From: Rhynchospora pubera
Lineage: Eukaryota > Streptophyta > Magnoliopsida > Poales > Cyperaceae
DNA: 64,000 nt
Assembly: GCA_028095005.1 (NCBI GenBank)
Contig: CM051460.1
Location: forward strand, 62,535,676-62,599,675
Direction: 5' to 3'
Part shown: positions 11,331 through 22,247 of the stretch, piece after piece
Layout of the letters: each line of letters begins with the position of its first letter
Numbering within the stretch: the first letter of the stretch is position 1
Made by a program: the position numbers and the translations under genes
Notes under the pieces: generated by a model
What the model was told of the DNA's origin: nothing
Databases searched by the model: none
The model's input: the letters and a program-made list of their open reading frames with translations, nothing else

Positions 11331-13047
11331 CACGTAGATATTGTTATTGAACAGTCCTTGTACTTGGACTTAAGTGCATAAAAATAATGGTTGGTGAATA
11401 CCAGTATATTTGAAAGACATTTAAGTTGAGGTTTAGACCTGGGCTTTTGTCATGGAACTTTTTTTTTTCGTTTTTTTCTTCATTGTTTGCAAGATTATTT
11501 TGTGTACCTGTCCATGTACCATTCCTTTTTTCTATTGGTACCAGTCCCTTTTTCTATTTGTATCTGTCCCTGTACCAGTCCCTTTTAGCAAGAAGAACAA
11601 AGCTATTAAAAAGTTCAACAATCTTCTTGGTACCAGTCCCTGTACCAGTCCCTCATCTACTTTGTACCAGTGGCATCACTCCCTCTTACACCTTGCGATC
11701 TTCTTGCAAATATGAGATCAGTTCCATGGCACATGCATAGGCATCACTGCCTGCCTGCATACCAGATTAACCTTCACTTTATTTCCAATCAGTATTTGGT
11801 GATCCATGCCGCAATTACAAATATGAGATCAGTTCCATGACATGAGAACAAAAATCAACCCTCATGTACAACTCCAAACCCAAACACATTACAAAATTAA
11901 ATCGTAATTCAAAGAAAAATAAAACTACTTAACAAAGATGAACTTAGCTACTCTTACTACCTTTCTAACAGTACATACCAGTATAGACAACATATATTAC
12001 TCAATATGAGAACAACATATATATATATTACTCCATATAAAAAGAAGTACATGTAAGTGACATCAAAAACCAAATCTTCAAATGTCAGCCTACTTTTACT
12101 ACCTTGGCATTAATATATAACATTCACAAAATATAAACCTTTCCCCAAATCAGCTCCTATCAACTATTCTAACCATTCATATTATAAAATATGCATTCAC
12201 AAAAAGATACCTAGTGGCATCAAAACAAAAGGTTGACAGGCTGTACTATGCTAACCTCACTTCATCATTATAAAATATGCATTCACAAAAAGATACTATT
12301 GCTTTCTGGTAATTTTAATTGGGCCTACAGGCAGTTCATAAAAAAAAAGAGTTCTACTAGTAAAGCAAACAAATAACAAACAAGAAAACAACAGGAGAAA
12401 CAAAAAGAAAGATAAAGATGCAAACCTGGGTGGTTAATGTAGAGAAGAAAATCGGAGCACCAGAAATCAAAAGTCTCCTACCCAATACATACAAACTGCA
12501 ATAGTGAAATCAGAAGAAAATTGCCATAAATGAAAGAATTTAAGAAGCAAGCTAGAATCTGGAATATTTAATAATTTTTTATAAGAATAAAGAAACCTTT
12601 GTGTTCGGAGCTACAAAGAGAAAAGCACCGTACTTCTCCTTTCTTCTTTTTTCTGGAATAGAGGTAGGAGATAAATAGTGGTTATATATATAGAAAAGTT
12701 GCAATCCCAAATAGATCGAGCGGAAGCAATTGGCGGGAGCAAAAAGATCTTTTGGCGCTAATAATTTCGAGGATATTTATGTAATTTATCAGGTCTTACT
12801 CTGTGTACACCCCGATTTGGGAGTAACACGAATCGGAACTTCGACGGAACTGACGCACCCTCTCTCTTCTTCCGTTCCCCTCTTGTTTTCGTACTGGAGT
12901 GAGTAAACAGCGCCGTGAACCCTTACTTTCCGTTCCCTTACTTCTAAAAGCGTTTCCTGGAGCACAGCCTAACAGAAGTTGTTAGAGGCGAGCTGCTGCG
13001 ACTGCCGGGCTAGGAGCTCCCGACCAATAGGAGGCAAGACGAGAGGC
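11331..13047. other. Gene-free sequence with short local duplications
   Basis: No gene is supported. GTACCAGTCCC-type words repeat at 11520-11665. ACAAATATGAGATCAGTTCC recurs near 11817 after a first copy near 11706. AATATGCATTCACAAAAAGA occurs near 12188 and 12268. From about 12780 the base composition rises, and a promoter-like segment with CCAAT at 13024-13028 leads into the TATA box duplicated by the adjacent MITE. Confidence 0.45.
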
Positions 13048-13277
13048 CTATAAATAGGGAATCACATCCTCTGCCAACCATTTATGGTTGGTAGAGGGCC
13101 AACGTTTGATCTAAACCGTTAGATCTAATCTCAATGGTTAAGGGAGCCCCGTGCATGTAACCTAGATTGATAGGCCCGAAAAATTTTAACCGTCGAGATT
13201 AGATCTAACGGCTCGGATCAAACGTTGGCCTTCTACCAACCTCAAAAAGTTGGTAGAGGATACGCTCCCTATAAATA
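13048..13277. mobile_element. MULE-type MITE (212 bp) with 9-bp target duplication
   Basis: The element (13057-13268) is flanked by identical 9-bp copies of CTATAAATA (13048-13056 and 13269-13277). Its ends are inverted: ATCCTCTGCCAACC at the left matches ATCCTCTACCAACC read from the right. Further inward, GCCAACGTTTGATC pairs with GATCAAACGTTGGC, and TTAGATCTAA with a partner in the right half, so nearly the whole element folds back. A 9-bp duplication and long inverted ends fit Mutator-like MITEs. The duplicated target is itself a TATA box, so two core-promoter motifs now stand 221 bp apart. Confidence 0.8.
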
Positions 13278-15180
13278 GAGGTCAGAAGAAGAAACAGAGA
13301 GAGATGCTCACTTGGCGAAATCCAGATCTAAAAACACACCCACACACACTAGATTAGAATAGAGAGAGAGAGATTAGGCATTTTGTCGAATAGTTGGTAG
13401 GCGTAGCTAGCAAAGAAGAAGGAGGAGCAATTGAAGCTTTTTAAGGCAGTTGTAATCAAGGTAAGGTGAAGAAATAAAGGTAAGAGGCGAATTGTATCTC
13501 GAAATTGAGGTTTTGATGGATAATTGAAGTATTTGGATGAAGTGTGATTGAATGTCGTGTTCTGGATTTGATGGCATCTTACTTGTGTAAAGAATCCTTC
13601 TTGTTTCTTTCTCTGATTTGCATTAGGAAGCATACTTCTTGATTGACATGTTCGATTCTTGATCTGTATTCCTAAGTTCTTGATTAAGAATTTACGTATG
13701 ACATTCTCGATTGGTTGCTTAAACTTGTTTCATTCTTCCCCTTTTCTTTGGTCTGATCTAATTGCGCACGGCGATGAGGAGATAGATCAAATAATCTGAT
13801 TTGGTAAGAAGTTCTTGATTGCGCACGGCGCATGAAAGAATATGTAATAAGGTTTCCGTTTTCTTTTCTTAAATCGCTCAGTCATGTCTTTGATTGCGCA
13901 TGGCGCATGAGAAGCACAGCGGAGCTTTTAAAGTCTGACTATGTTGTAAATTAGATTAATTATATGTTAATTTACATGAGATAAGTGTTGAAATGTTGAT
14001 TAAAGTAACAATTTTGAATACACTAGTGTAATATGTCTTAAAATTGCATCTATCAAGTTTAGGAGTTGTCTTCCCTTCAAGATAAAGTTGTTTAAATCTG
14101 AGATTCGATGTTTAGAATGTCATCTGGTCTAGAATGTATCTCTTTGTGGTGAAAAGGCTTGAGTTTGAGGTGGAATTTCGATTGCGCCTGGCGCATGAGA
14201 AGCCTCAATCAAACCGTCAAAATCAGTGGCAAGTAGGGTTCACTGGGGCCTCAACTGTACTCAGACTGCGCATAGCGCATGACGAATCCTGTTGAGAGGA
14301 ACTTGCTTAAGGTCACTCCTTAGCACTGGCTTTGGAGTTCTTGTGCAAGTAGTGTTGCCTTGATTGAGCACCTGATGAGCATTGTCAGTCATGCTCGTCA
14401 TATGCTTAATTAAGTATACACTAAATCACTTTGTATTCTCGCTTAATTAGAACACAAGGCATGTATGGTGATTACAGTAATATGGAGGACCTGTTTGTAA
14501 ATGTCGGAAGTGAGGTACTTAAGTGAAGTTTTCTAGCTACTGTTGATTGATGATGAATTTTACTATGGTTGCTTTCAGGACTTTAGCGTTACTTGTCAAG
14601 GTCATTCCAACCAGAAGATTAAATTCTATTTCTTCTCTTGTATATAATTTGCACGAGAACCGTAGTGTGAAATCCTGATAATAGGAGGTAGTATAGTTAG
14701 TTCTAAATTGAGGGACTTCATTGTGAAGTCATGCACTTGCTCTGTTAAGACCTGATAAACACTGTCAAATAAAAATGAATATTGGTTTGAGCATGTGTGT
14801 ATGTACTGCAACTTTGACTGAGCCAATTATAATTGTGAGGGAATAAAGATTGAGCTTTACAAGGCTGAATGAAGTTTATGAGAAACCCCCAATGTCTGGT
14901 ATTAGTACCCATGTAAATTGTGATATGCTAATTGAGTCAATTTCATTGATCACGTTGCCTTTGTAATAGTCACGCGTGTATAGTCTTAGCAATTAAGTAT
15001 AATGTAATCAAGGCATACGGATATTGTCATTTCCTTGGCGACTAGTGTATAGAGGCATATGTATATAGTCAACTATGTTCAAATCCTTGTTATGGTCAGT
15101 ACCTAAATTTTTGGCCCCAATATTAATTATTATAGTTATTAAATTGGATAGATGTATGGTGCATTGGTATAATCTTTTCG
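13278..15180. other. Leader-like, gene-free sequence downstream of the duplicated TATA box
   Basis: Downstream of the second TATA copy the sequence is purine-rich with GAGA runs (13292-13370). A good splice donor (AAG followed by GTAAGG) lies near 13460, resembling a transcribed 5' leader with an intron. No downstream coding exon is recognisable before 15180. Confidence 0.35.
13761..14283 (+). repeat. Five dispersed copies of a TGCGC-ATG-GCGCATGA motif
   Basis: Variants of TTGCGCATGGCGCATGA occur near 13762 (TTGCGCACGGCGATGA), 13818, 13892, 14180 (TTGCGCCTGGCGCATGA) and 14263 (CTGCGCATAGCGCATGA). The core is an imperfect palindrome, TGCGC-n3-GCGCA. Spacing is irregular, so this is not a simple tandem repeat. 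The same core appears in the 41-bp array at 34.3-34.8 kb and, weaker, near 10490 and 10720. Confidence 0.75.
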
Positions 15181-16395
15181 CTACTTCTATAATTGATTTG
15201 TATCCAACTCAGTGCTACATCGAGTAGTGATACCAAATGCTTTCAGACCTGTACCAGTGTCGTGGCTCTCCCATAGAATTAGAACAGCGCAACCATAATC
15301 GAACCTACCTCCGTGCTCTCCTCTCTGTCGCCACTCTAACGAGACTGGCCTGATTAACTTTGGCCACGGCGATCGCCGGAAACGTGACAATAAAACTTAT
15401 AAGGACTAAATTGAATAATCGTTTGATCGATAATTTCTGGAGGCAACGTACGATGAACGGAGCATACCATCTCCTTCCTCTTGGCCTTACGATGCCATGG
15501 ATATCCGCCTCGACAGCCGCGATGGCCGGAGATGATTTCGGATCCAAACCCTCTATCACGAACCCGTACCTACCCTCCTTTCGAAGTCCAGCGCGTGAGG
15601 TGTCTTGCGATCTTTTGTGGCAAACATATTCACAAAACCCATGAAGTCGACTCCTGACGATTGAGGGATGCTTCAGCCCACAACAAAGCCCAGAAAGAAG
15701 GATTAAGCCCGACGACGCAATTAAAATTCTGTCTCTGCCACGTCAGCTCAGCTTGATGACATGGCCCAATAATAAAATTAATAAACGACTGAAACTTTAA
15801 AAGTTTATTAAAAATAGTAGGAAACTCAGAAAAATACAAATAAAATATCCATAAAATTCTTAAAAATCAAAATAAACCGACTTCACTGATACTTTGATAT
15901 GAAATTATATCAAAGTAGCGGCCTTTTGTATTTTTGAGATATTTTCGCTTTAAAAATGAATCTTAGAAAATTAATAAACTCATTGGTACAATTTCTAAAA
16001 ACTATTGCTAAGCATTTCCAAAATAAGAATTTTCAAAAGCTAAGTATATTCGATTACAAATATTCTCAAAAGTCTAAGTGATTTCAAAAGTGATATTTTC
16101 TAAAATCAAATATCTTCAAAATCAAGTATTTTTAAATATGAATATCAAATACTTTCAAAACAAGTATTTTCGAATCCAAAAAGAAATTTCTAAAAGTCAA
16201 AAGTGCAAAAGGTCAAAGTGAATAAAATCACCAATATCCCAAGTGAAATCTCAGAAATTAAAAGTTCAAACGCGAAACCTAAAGTCAAAACCGAAACTTC
16301 TTCGTTTGAGGAAAAGTCCTTCGCTAGGGTTGAGATCGACCTTAGATGACTTAGAAATTGAATTCTTACTGGCCCCCTCGTCCAAAGAATTCCAT
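15181..16395. other. Decayed repeat sequence
   Basis: A GC-richer block (15180-15760) with many short, mutually overlapping open frames but no protein motif is followed by AT-rich sequence of 'tttcaaaagt'-like words (15780-16320). The order parallels 8.9-9.9 kb and supports a diverged copy of the same element. Confidence 0.4.
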
Positions 16396-16805
16396 TTTTG
16401 TTCTCATAAGAAGACCGATTAAGATGGTCCCGAGAACCGACTCTTATTAAGAATACCGACTAAGATGGTCCCTAGGATCGTTAAAGAACCAACTCTTATT
16501 AAGAAGACCGATGAAGATGGTCCCTAGGATTGTAAAAGAACCAACTTTCGTCGAGTAGCCATCAAAGAGGCCCCGAAGGTTGTAAAACTCCTTTTGTTCT
16601 CACAAGAAGACCGACCAAGATGGTCCCGAGAACCGACTCTTATTAAGAAGACCGATTAAGATGGTCCCTAGGGTCGTTAAAAAACCAACTCTTATTAAGA
16701 AGACCGATGAAAATGGTCCATAGGGTTGTAAAAGAACCAACTTTCGTCGAGTAGCCATCAAAGAGGTCCCGAAGGTTGCAAAATCCCCTTTCACTCTCAC
16801 AAGAA
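16396..16805 (+). repeat. Higher-order tandem repeat, period ~196 bp
   Basis: Short units of the form AAGAAGACCGATTAAGATGG recur every ~55-60 bp and are grouped into a larger unit of 196-197 bp. The larger unit is marked by TTCTCATAAGAAGACCG (16401), TTCTCACAAGAAGACCG (16597) and a diverged third start at about 16795. A GTCGAGTAGCCATCAAAGAGG tail closes each unit. Confidence 0.8.
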
Positions 16806-17059
16806 GGTCAGTCATAGCCCCGAGAGTTCACCATAAATAACTTCAAGTGAAGCCTTCCCTTCCATCCACCAAAAGCCTCTTCCAAACCAAAAATCATTTT
16901 CTTCTTTTTAGGTCAAGTTAGAAGTCTTTAGTCGATACTTAATTGGGTCCCGTCCATTGAGTTTGGTACCATCAATTAAGTCCTCCACTATAGCACTCCA
17001 TAAGTCTCTTTTCTTAGCCCATTACGTCAATACCCTTTATATCCTTTAATCAGAGGTTC

Positions 17060-17191
17060 CCGTAGGTAACTACGGGATAATTAACAGTAGGGACTTGCGC
17101 CTACTGGAAAGAAAGGATCCGCTAAATCAATAAACTTCTTTAAGTAGCGACTCTTGTCAGGATTCTCTTGTGTTGAGAGATACCCGCCATA
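17060..17191 (+). repeat. Retroelement non-coding module, copy 2
   Basis: It matches the module at 11.07-11.16 kb over about 45 bp (AATTAACAGTAGGGACTTGC, then GCCTACTGGAAAGAAAGGA), in the same orientation. Flanking sequence is diverged. Confidence 0.55.
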
Positions 17192-17620
17192 GTGATCGAA
17201 ACCTTAAGGGAGGTGAATCTAAGGCTATGTTCCCATTGTTCTTCGAAAAATTCCTTCGAGGAGAATAATGACGAAAAAGCCGCGACAACGCCATTAATGA
17301 CAGATTATTGCTCTGATACCATAAGAAATGTAGAAGAAAACAAGACAGAGAGAAAGGTAATTGTGTTTATTTCATCTCAACTAATCTCCGTTACAAGGAA
17401 GTGTTTATATAGGCATGAGTAAAGAATGTCTCTAGTACATCTGTCAGTTGACTTAACAAACTCTCTTAACAAAATTGATTAAACTAACTAAACCACCAAA
17501 CAAATACAAACTAATCATTCAGTAAACTAAAGCTTCAGCTGCATTGACTAGTCAAACTGTAAATCGTTGACTGGTCAACTAGTATCATTCTTCTGTATTT
17601 TCCTGAGCAGTCTTCTGTTC
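17192..17620 (-). mobile_element. Ty1/copia remnant: 5' LTR, primer-binding site and truncated leader
   Basis: Read on the minus strand, TGGTATCAGAGC (17321-17310) is the initiator-Met tRNA primer-binding site used by most plant copia elements. It lies directly after an LTR-like segment (about 17620 down to 17322) with a TATA-like TATATA at 17406-17411 on the LTR side. Internally only about 120 bp follow, including ATGGCGTTGTCGCGGC, which could be the first codons of gag, before sequence changes near 17190. The rest of the element and the second LTR are absent. Confidence 0.6.
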
Positions 17621-18425
17621 AATATATGCTTGTGGAAACAACACTTCTCCTATATTGGAGAAATTCTTTGTACAACTTGGTCCGGTTATTTTTTTTATTA
17701 TTGTCACTTCTGCTGCCCTTTCGTTCCTGTATTGGAAACATGGAAACAATATTTAAGAGTTATCCAATTCGGTACGAACAGCAAGAGAAAGGGGTTTCTT
17801 TTCATGAATAGAAAGGCGGAGACTTTCACAAGTTTCAAAAAAAAAAAAAAAAAAAAAACAGCAACAGAAAGAGCTAGGTTGAACCCATGCGATGATTCAG
17901 TGCCCTTAATACCCCTGCAGAAAAAGATATTTGTCTGGTTTTCCCAATAGCAAAAGAGGGGTATTGTATGCACTTTCTTAAATCATTCAAACCTACAACT
18001 TGAGGTTATTCCTTTGTTTCTTTAATAAAGGCTTGAACTTCATAGGTTAATGCTGTGAATTGAAGATGGTTCACACTCTTGTTAGAGAAGTGCAAAGAGA
18101 AATTGTTTTGAAATAAGTGGAGTAATTCTCGTTAATAAAGGGTGTTTTGCAGGGGGCGCTCTGAAATTACTCCTACAAATTTGTCTATTTTAGGGATGAA
18201 CAAAACCCTGAATTCCTGATTAATTTTAGTTCTATATGCTTTCTTGTGTAACTTTTTCTGATTCACAAATGTTATGTTGAAACAACCAGCAAGACTTGTT
18301 CAATACATTCGGGTGCATATATGTATTCGACAACTCTATTTACAGGAATAAACAACTGCCAATCCATCATGCCGATTGGGTCTATTCTTTCGCCCAGGTT
18401 CATTGTTTTATTTATGAATTAATGA
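17621..18425. other. Gene-free sequence with an A-run
   Basis: An A-run at about 17839-17859 splits open frames of low information. It could be the tail of a retroposed sequence, but I recognise no parent gene or target duplication. Confidence 0.3.
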
Positions 18426-19055
18426 CCTGCAGGTAGGGATGAAAACGGATCGGATACGGTTCGGATAGTGGTCATATCATATCCGCATCCATATTTTTTT
18501 CCGGATTCGAATACGAATACGGATATGTTCGGATACGGATACGGGTGGGATGTTAAACGGATACGAATACGAATCGGATATTACGGGATACGGATACGAA
18601 TACGAATATATTTTAGATATTAAAACAAATATATATAAATTAAGAAAAAACAAATAATTAATTTCATATTATCACCGTATTATGTTATTTTATTGCCAAA
18701 ATGTTATTTTAAGCCAATCTAACTAGTAAAAATTTAGTTTATTAAATCAAAAGTCTTTTCTATAGGTGCTAGAGGAGTAATTAGGTTTATTATCTGGTGT
18801 CTTTGATTTAATTAAGGGTGAAAACGGTTCGGATAAAGACCAAATACGGATCGGATAACGGATTTTTTTGTCGGATACGGATACGGATCGGATAGTAGTC
18901 AAACCATATCCGCATCCATATTTTTTTTGTCGGATACGAATACGGATACGGATATGTTCGGATTCGAATACGGTTCGGATATTAAGCATATTTTTCGGAT
19001 TCGAATGCGGTTCGGTACGGAATTTATTCGCACCGTTTTCACCCTTACCTGCAGG
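18426..19055. mobile_element. hAT-type non-autonomous element (614 bp), composite
   Basis: The element spans 18434-19047 and is flanked by 8-bp copies of CCTGCAGG (18426-18433 and 19048-19055). Terminal inverted repeats are TAGGGATGAAAACGG at the left and TAAGGGTGAAAACGG (reverse complement) at the right. Eight-base duplications with such ends are typical of hAT elements. Subterminal regions are full of GGATACGGATACGG-type words. A second, internal left-end copy (TAAGGGTGAAAACGG at 18813) shows that the element is a composite of two tandemly arranged ends. Confidence 0.82.
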
Positions 19056-19211
19056 TTCTTAAACGCCCTATTGATTATCCATTGAGGGGTACCAACGAGC
19101 ATTTTAGGCCATGCTTCAAGAACAAAAAAATCAATCCATCATACGCACCGCCGACCCATTTAGTTATTTACACATAAATACGTTCTCGATTCAAGAACTG
19201 ACCTGTCCTGT

Positions 19212-19479
19212 CTAGCGGATACGGGTGCACAACATCTAAAACGACCACGAGTTAACTGTTTCATTCTAGACATGAAACTAACTTCCAATTTCGTTTTGGA
19301 CGAAACGATCGAGATTACAAAAATACCACGAAAATATACATGAATGAAACTATTTCAAGTTTTCGTTAATCGTTTTGTTTTTGAAACGCAACCAAAATCT
19401 TTAACCGTTTGGTTTCGTTTTGGACGAAACAAAATAAAAGAACTATTAAAACAGTCGTCGTTTTCACCCTGCTAGCGGA
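19212..19479. mobile_element. Second hAT-like MITE (252 bp)
   Basis: Bases 19220-19471 lie between direct copies of CTAGCGGA (19212-19219 and 19472-19479). The right end read inward is CAGGGTGAAAACGACGAC; the left end, TACGGGTGCACAAC, is a weak match. Internally TTTCGTTTTGGACGAAAC occurs twice, in the same orientation. The right terminus resembles the hAT element 170 bp away, so both may have used related transposases. Confidence 0.6.
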
Positions 19480-20621
19480 ACAATTGTTGACCTATCCCTT
19501 AGCTTTATGCAATGATTTTTTTTTTTTATTGTGGCAGTTTGCTTTCAATCAACTCGTTTTTTAGCTCGTAGTGCCAATTGGATAAATCTAAAATCAACCA
19601 AACTACTAGGATGAAAATGAAGAGAAGGGTCATGTTATAAATAGGAATCGAAACTAATGCGTGCTGTTACGATTGATTGATCACGTGGCAATTGAGATCC
19701 CATACGTATTGGGTATGCATGGACGGTAGCCAAGGTGCTCTGGTTTTGCTAGCTAGCTACGTGATGATCTGCTCGCTGCTCTTCTGCTTGTACTTTGTGG
19801 CATGATGCTCACTGCTCTAACACCCAACTTCCAAGTTGCCTCCATTCTTGCTTCGATCCGTCTATTACACCCTCTGCAATATCAGTCTATCAATCAAAAA
19901 TCAAAAGAAACCTCATTTGTTTTATGTAATAATAATGTATTCGTACGTGCCTTAAATTAAATTGTTCTAATATATTTGCAGCAAATACCGGGTTGGTGGA
20001 TTTGGTATGGTTGTATTACATTTACACGTCCCCTTGCTTGGGCACTCGACGGTCTCCTCACCACGCAATACGGAGATACTTGCTTTTGGTGAAAAACAAA
20101 CGTTGGGGGATCATTTCGGGTCCGGAGTCCCAGTCCCACCATCACCTCCTGCCGCTTGCTGCTGTCATGATTCTCATATTCCCAAATCCCAATCTTGTTT
20201 GCACGTCTCTTCGCCCATTTCACGAACAAACTCAATTTCCAAAGGAGATAAAACCAAGACCTGACGGTGGTATCTAATATCATATCCACGAGTATATGAT
20301 ATCCCTGTATATGTATGGATTTTTTTCATCTCCCAACCTAAGAATAAATATTTAATCCAGATGTTGGACCACTTAAACATATTACTTTAGATCCCAAAAA
20401 AATTATTCTCGGCCCGTTTAGAAATAATATTTTATACTCCGAATAACTAATTTTAATTTTATTTTTAAACATTCCAAACGCACCCATATGTGAATAAAAT
20501 AACTGACAAGAGGTAACTCAACAGACCGTTAAAAAATAGGGACTAGCTAATTTCAGCAGCAAACAACAAAGTTGTTATTAAGAAAGGAAACTCAAAAGCT
20601 CAAATAATAATTATATTCAAC
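19480..20621. other. Intergenic region downstream of the PPR gene
   Basis: No gene is supported. Overlapping short frames at 19957-20290 on both strands have no family motif. A pair of weak inverted ends (GCCCGTTTAG near 20414 and CCAAACGCACCC near 20475) may mark a decayed MITE related to the one at 57.5 kb. Confidence 0.4.
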
Positions 20622-22247
20622 TCAACTATGCACAGGCAAAGCCGCGAGACGAGTCAGATCAGATTGCTCCAATTCAAAGATCTTATCATTCATCCCTTCT
20701 TTCCTATAAGCCTCTATTAAAATAGTGTAGGTTTTCTCATCCGGCACACATCCCTTCTCTTTCATGTGCTTATAGACCCTTTCCATCTCCAACAAATCAC
20801 CTGCTCTGGCACACGCCGACAACACTGCATTGTGGAAAGCCGTATTTGCACGTGCTTCATTTCTCTCAGCAAATTGAATGGTACTTACAACCTTGTGAAA
20901 CAAACCGGCATTGCTATACCCGTTAATGAGGCAACAGAAGGTCTTGGTATCGGGCTTCATCCCCTCAGCTCGCATCTGGTTAAAGGAATACTCCATGTTC
21001 TTTGCATCGCCAACATCAGCAAAGGCCTCTATTATATTGTTGTATGTAGAGCTAGTCCAAGGCACATTGAGCTTTCGCATGTATTCCATCACAGCTGACA
21101 TTTTATCATACATCTTCTTTTTCCCATAAGCACCGATTAATATGTTGAAGGTGCGGGTTTCTGGCTCGATACCGTAATTTCTGAACTTCTCATACCACTT
21201 TTCCATATTTTCAATCTGACCGACGTTGCCAAAAAGACTCAGTATGATGTTCATAGTCCATACGTCGGGTTTGCAATTGGTACTTTGGAGCATACCAGAG
21301 AGGACGCGCTCCATGTCATCAAATTTACCGGCTTTACCATAGCCGCTAAGTACAGTGTTCTGAGTGACGGTGTTAGGGGTTATGGAACGGTGGGCCATCT
21401 CTTGGTAGAGGGAATCAACCAGGTCAAAACGGGCAGCGTCGGCACATGCTTTGAGGAGGGTGCTGTAGGTGTAGACGTCGGGCTGGCAGAGGGGGGAGGC
21501 CTTCATGGTGTGAAGCAGTTGAAAAGCATCATCGAGGAGGTTGTTTCGAGAGTAGGCAGCGAGGAGAGCGGTGTAGAGGGCGGGGGTGGGTGGAAGACCT
21601 TCGTGAAGCATTTCGTCGAACAAGTGGCGGGCCATGTGGGGGTGGCCAGAGCGGCCGAGGAGGAGGAGGAGCTTCATGTAGGTGGGTTCCTTGGGCTGGT
21701 AGAAGGGCTGGTGGCGGAGCATGCGGAAGAGCTGAAGAGAACGGAGGGGGTCGCAGAGGCGGATGGAGTCGGAGAGGGCCTCAGTGATGGTGCAAGCCCA
21801 GGCCGTGGAGCGGTGGCGTTGCAGCAGCTTCTTGCGGATGTTCTTGATCATGGTGGGCTTGGTCGTCTTGGTGTTCTTGGAGTTGGGGTCTTCACCTGAA
21901 CCTGAAGAAGGGAACTCAGAGAAGGAGAGGGCAGGGAACTCGCCTGCCTTCCAGTGTCTGGGTCTTCTTATTCTGCTTGTCTCGTCTGATTCAGTCTTAA
22001 TCTTAGTCTTAGGAGCGTTAGAAGGAGCTGGAGCTGGTGGTGGTGGTGGTGGTTTCGATGGTTTGAATGGTTTGGATTTGGAACGGGAATGGGATTTGGA
22101 GCGGGGGAAGGCGGAACAGACATGGAATTGGGAAGGATGAGAAAGAGAAGCAGAAGAAGGAGAGGAAGGTGAGAATGAGGAGAAAGGGGAAAGAAAAGCA
22201 CACGACGACGACGACGACGACGACAATGACGACCACCACCACTCCAT
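20622..22247 (-). CDS. P-class pentatricopeptide repeat protein, EMB2750/AtPPR2 (At3g06430)-like
   Basis: One uninterrupted frame of 541 residues from the first ATG (22247) to a stop at 20622. Residues 1-80 are Ser/Pro-rich with few acidic residues, including a TCG-repeat-encoded run of serines, which looks like a plastid transit peptide. After a basic linker (RRPRHWKAGEFP, NIRKKLLQRHRSTAW) come about ten consecutive 35-residue PPR units from near residue 190 to 530. Examples are LYTALLAAYSRNNLLDDAF, YTYSTLLKACADAARFDLV, RTFNILIGAYGKKKMYDKM and KTYTILIEAYRKEGMNDKI. No E or DYW tail is present, so it is P-class. By memory of the family the closest relative is Arabidopsis At3g06430, reported as a plastid 23S rRNA-binding protein needed for embryo development. 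Function here is inferred from that. The gene lacks introns and appears intact. Confidence 0.88.
   Translation of the reverse strand: MEWWWSSLSSSSSSSCAFLSPFSSFSPSSPSSASLSHPSQFHVCSAFPRSKSHSRSKSKPFKPSKPPPPPPAPAPSNAPKTKIKTESDETSRIRRPRHWKAGEFPALSFSEFPSSGSGEDPNSKNTKTTKPTMIKNIRKKLLQRHRSTAWACTITEALSDSIRLCDPLRSLQLFRMLRHQPFYQPKEPTYMKLLLLLGRSGHPHMARHLFDEMLHEGLPPTPALYTALLAAYSRNNLLDDAFQLLHTMKASPLCQPDVYTYSTLLKACADAARFDLVDSLYQEMAHRSITPNTVTQNTVLSGYGKAGKFDDMERVLSGMLQSTNCKPDVWTMNIILSLFGNVGQIENMEKWYEKFRNYGIEPETRTFNILIGAYGKKKMYDKMSAVMEYMRKLNVPWTSSTYNNIIEAFADVGDAKNMEYSFNQMRAEGMKPDTKTFCCLINGYSNAGLFHKVVSTIQFAERNEARANTAFHNAVLSACARAGDLLEMERVYKHMKEKGCVPDEKTYTILIEAYRKEGMNDKIFELEQSDLTRLAALPVHS

Noticed and set aside
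17567..17950. Plus-strand open frame of 127 codons
   Set aside because: It runs from a copia LTR through an A-run (encoding polylysine) with no recognisable domain. Not a gene.
19957..20380. Overlapping open frames on both strands
   Set aside because: No motif, no splice structure and AT-rich flanks; treated as chance frames.
21285..21899. Long plus-strand open frame (204 codons)
   Set aside because: It lies wholly antisense to the PPR coding sequence; its composition mirrors the repeat and it has no motif.
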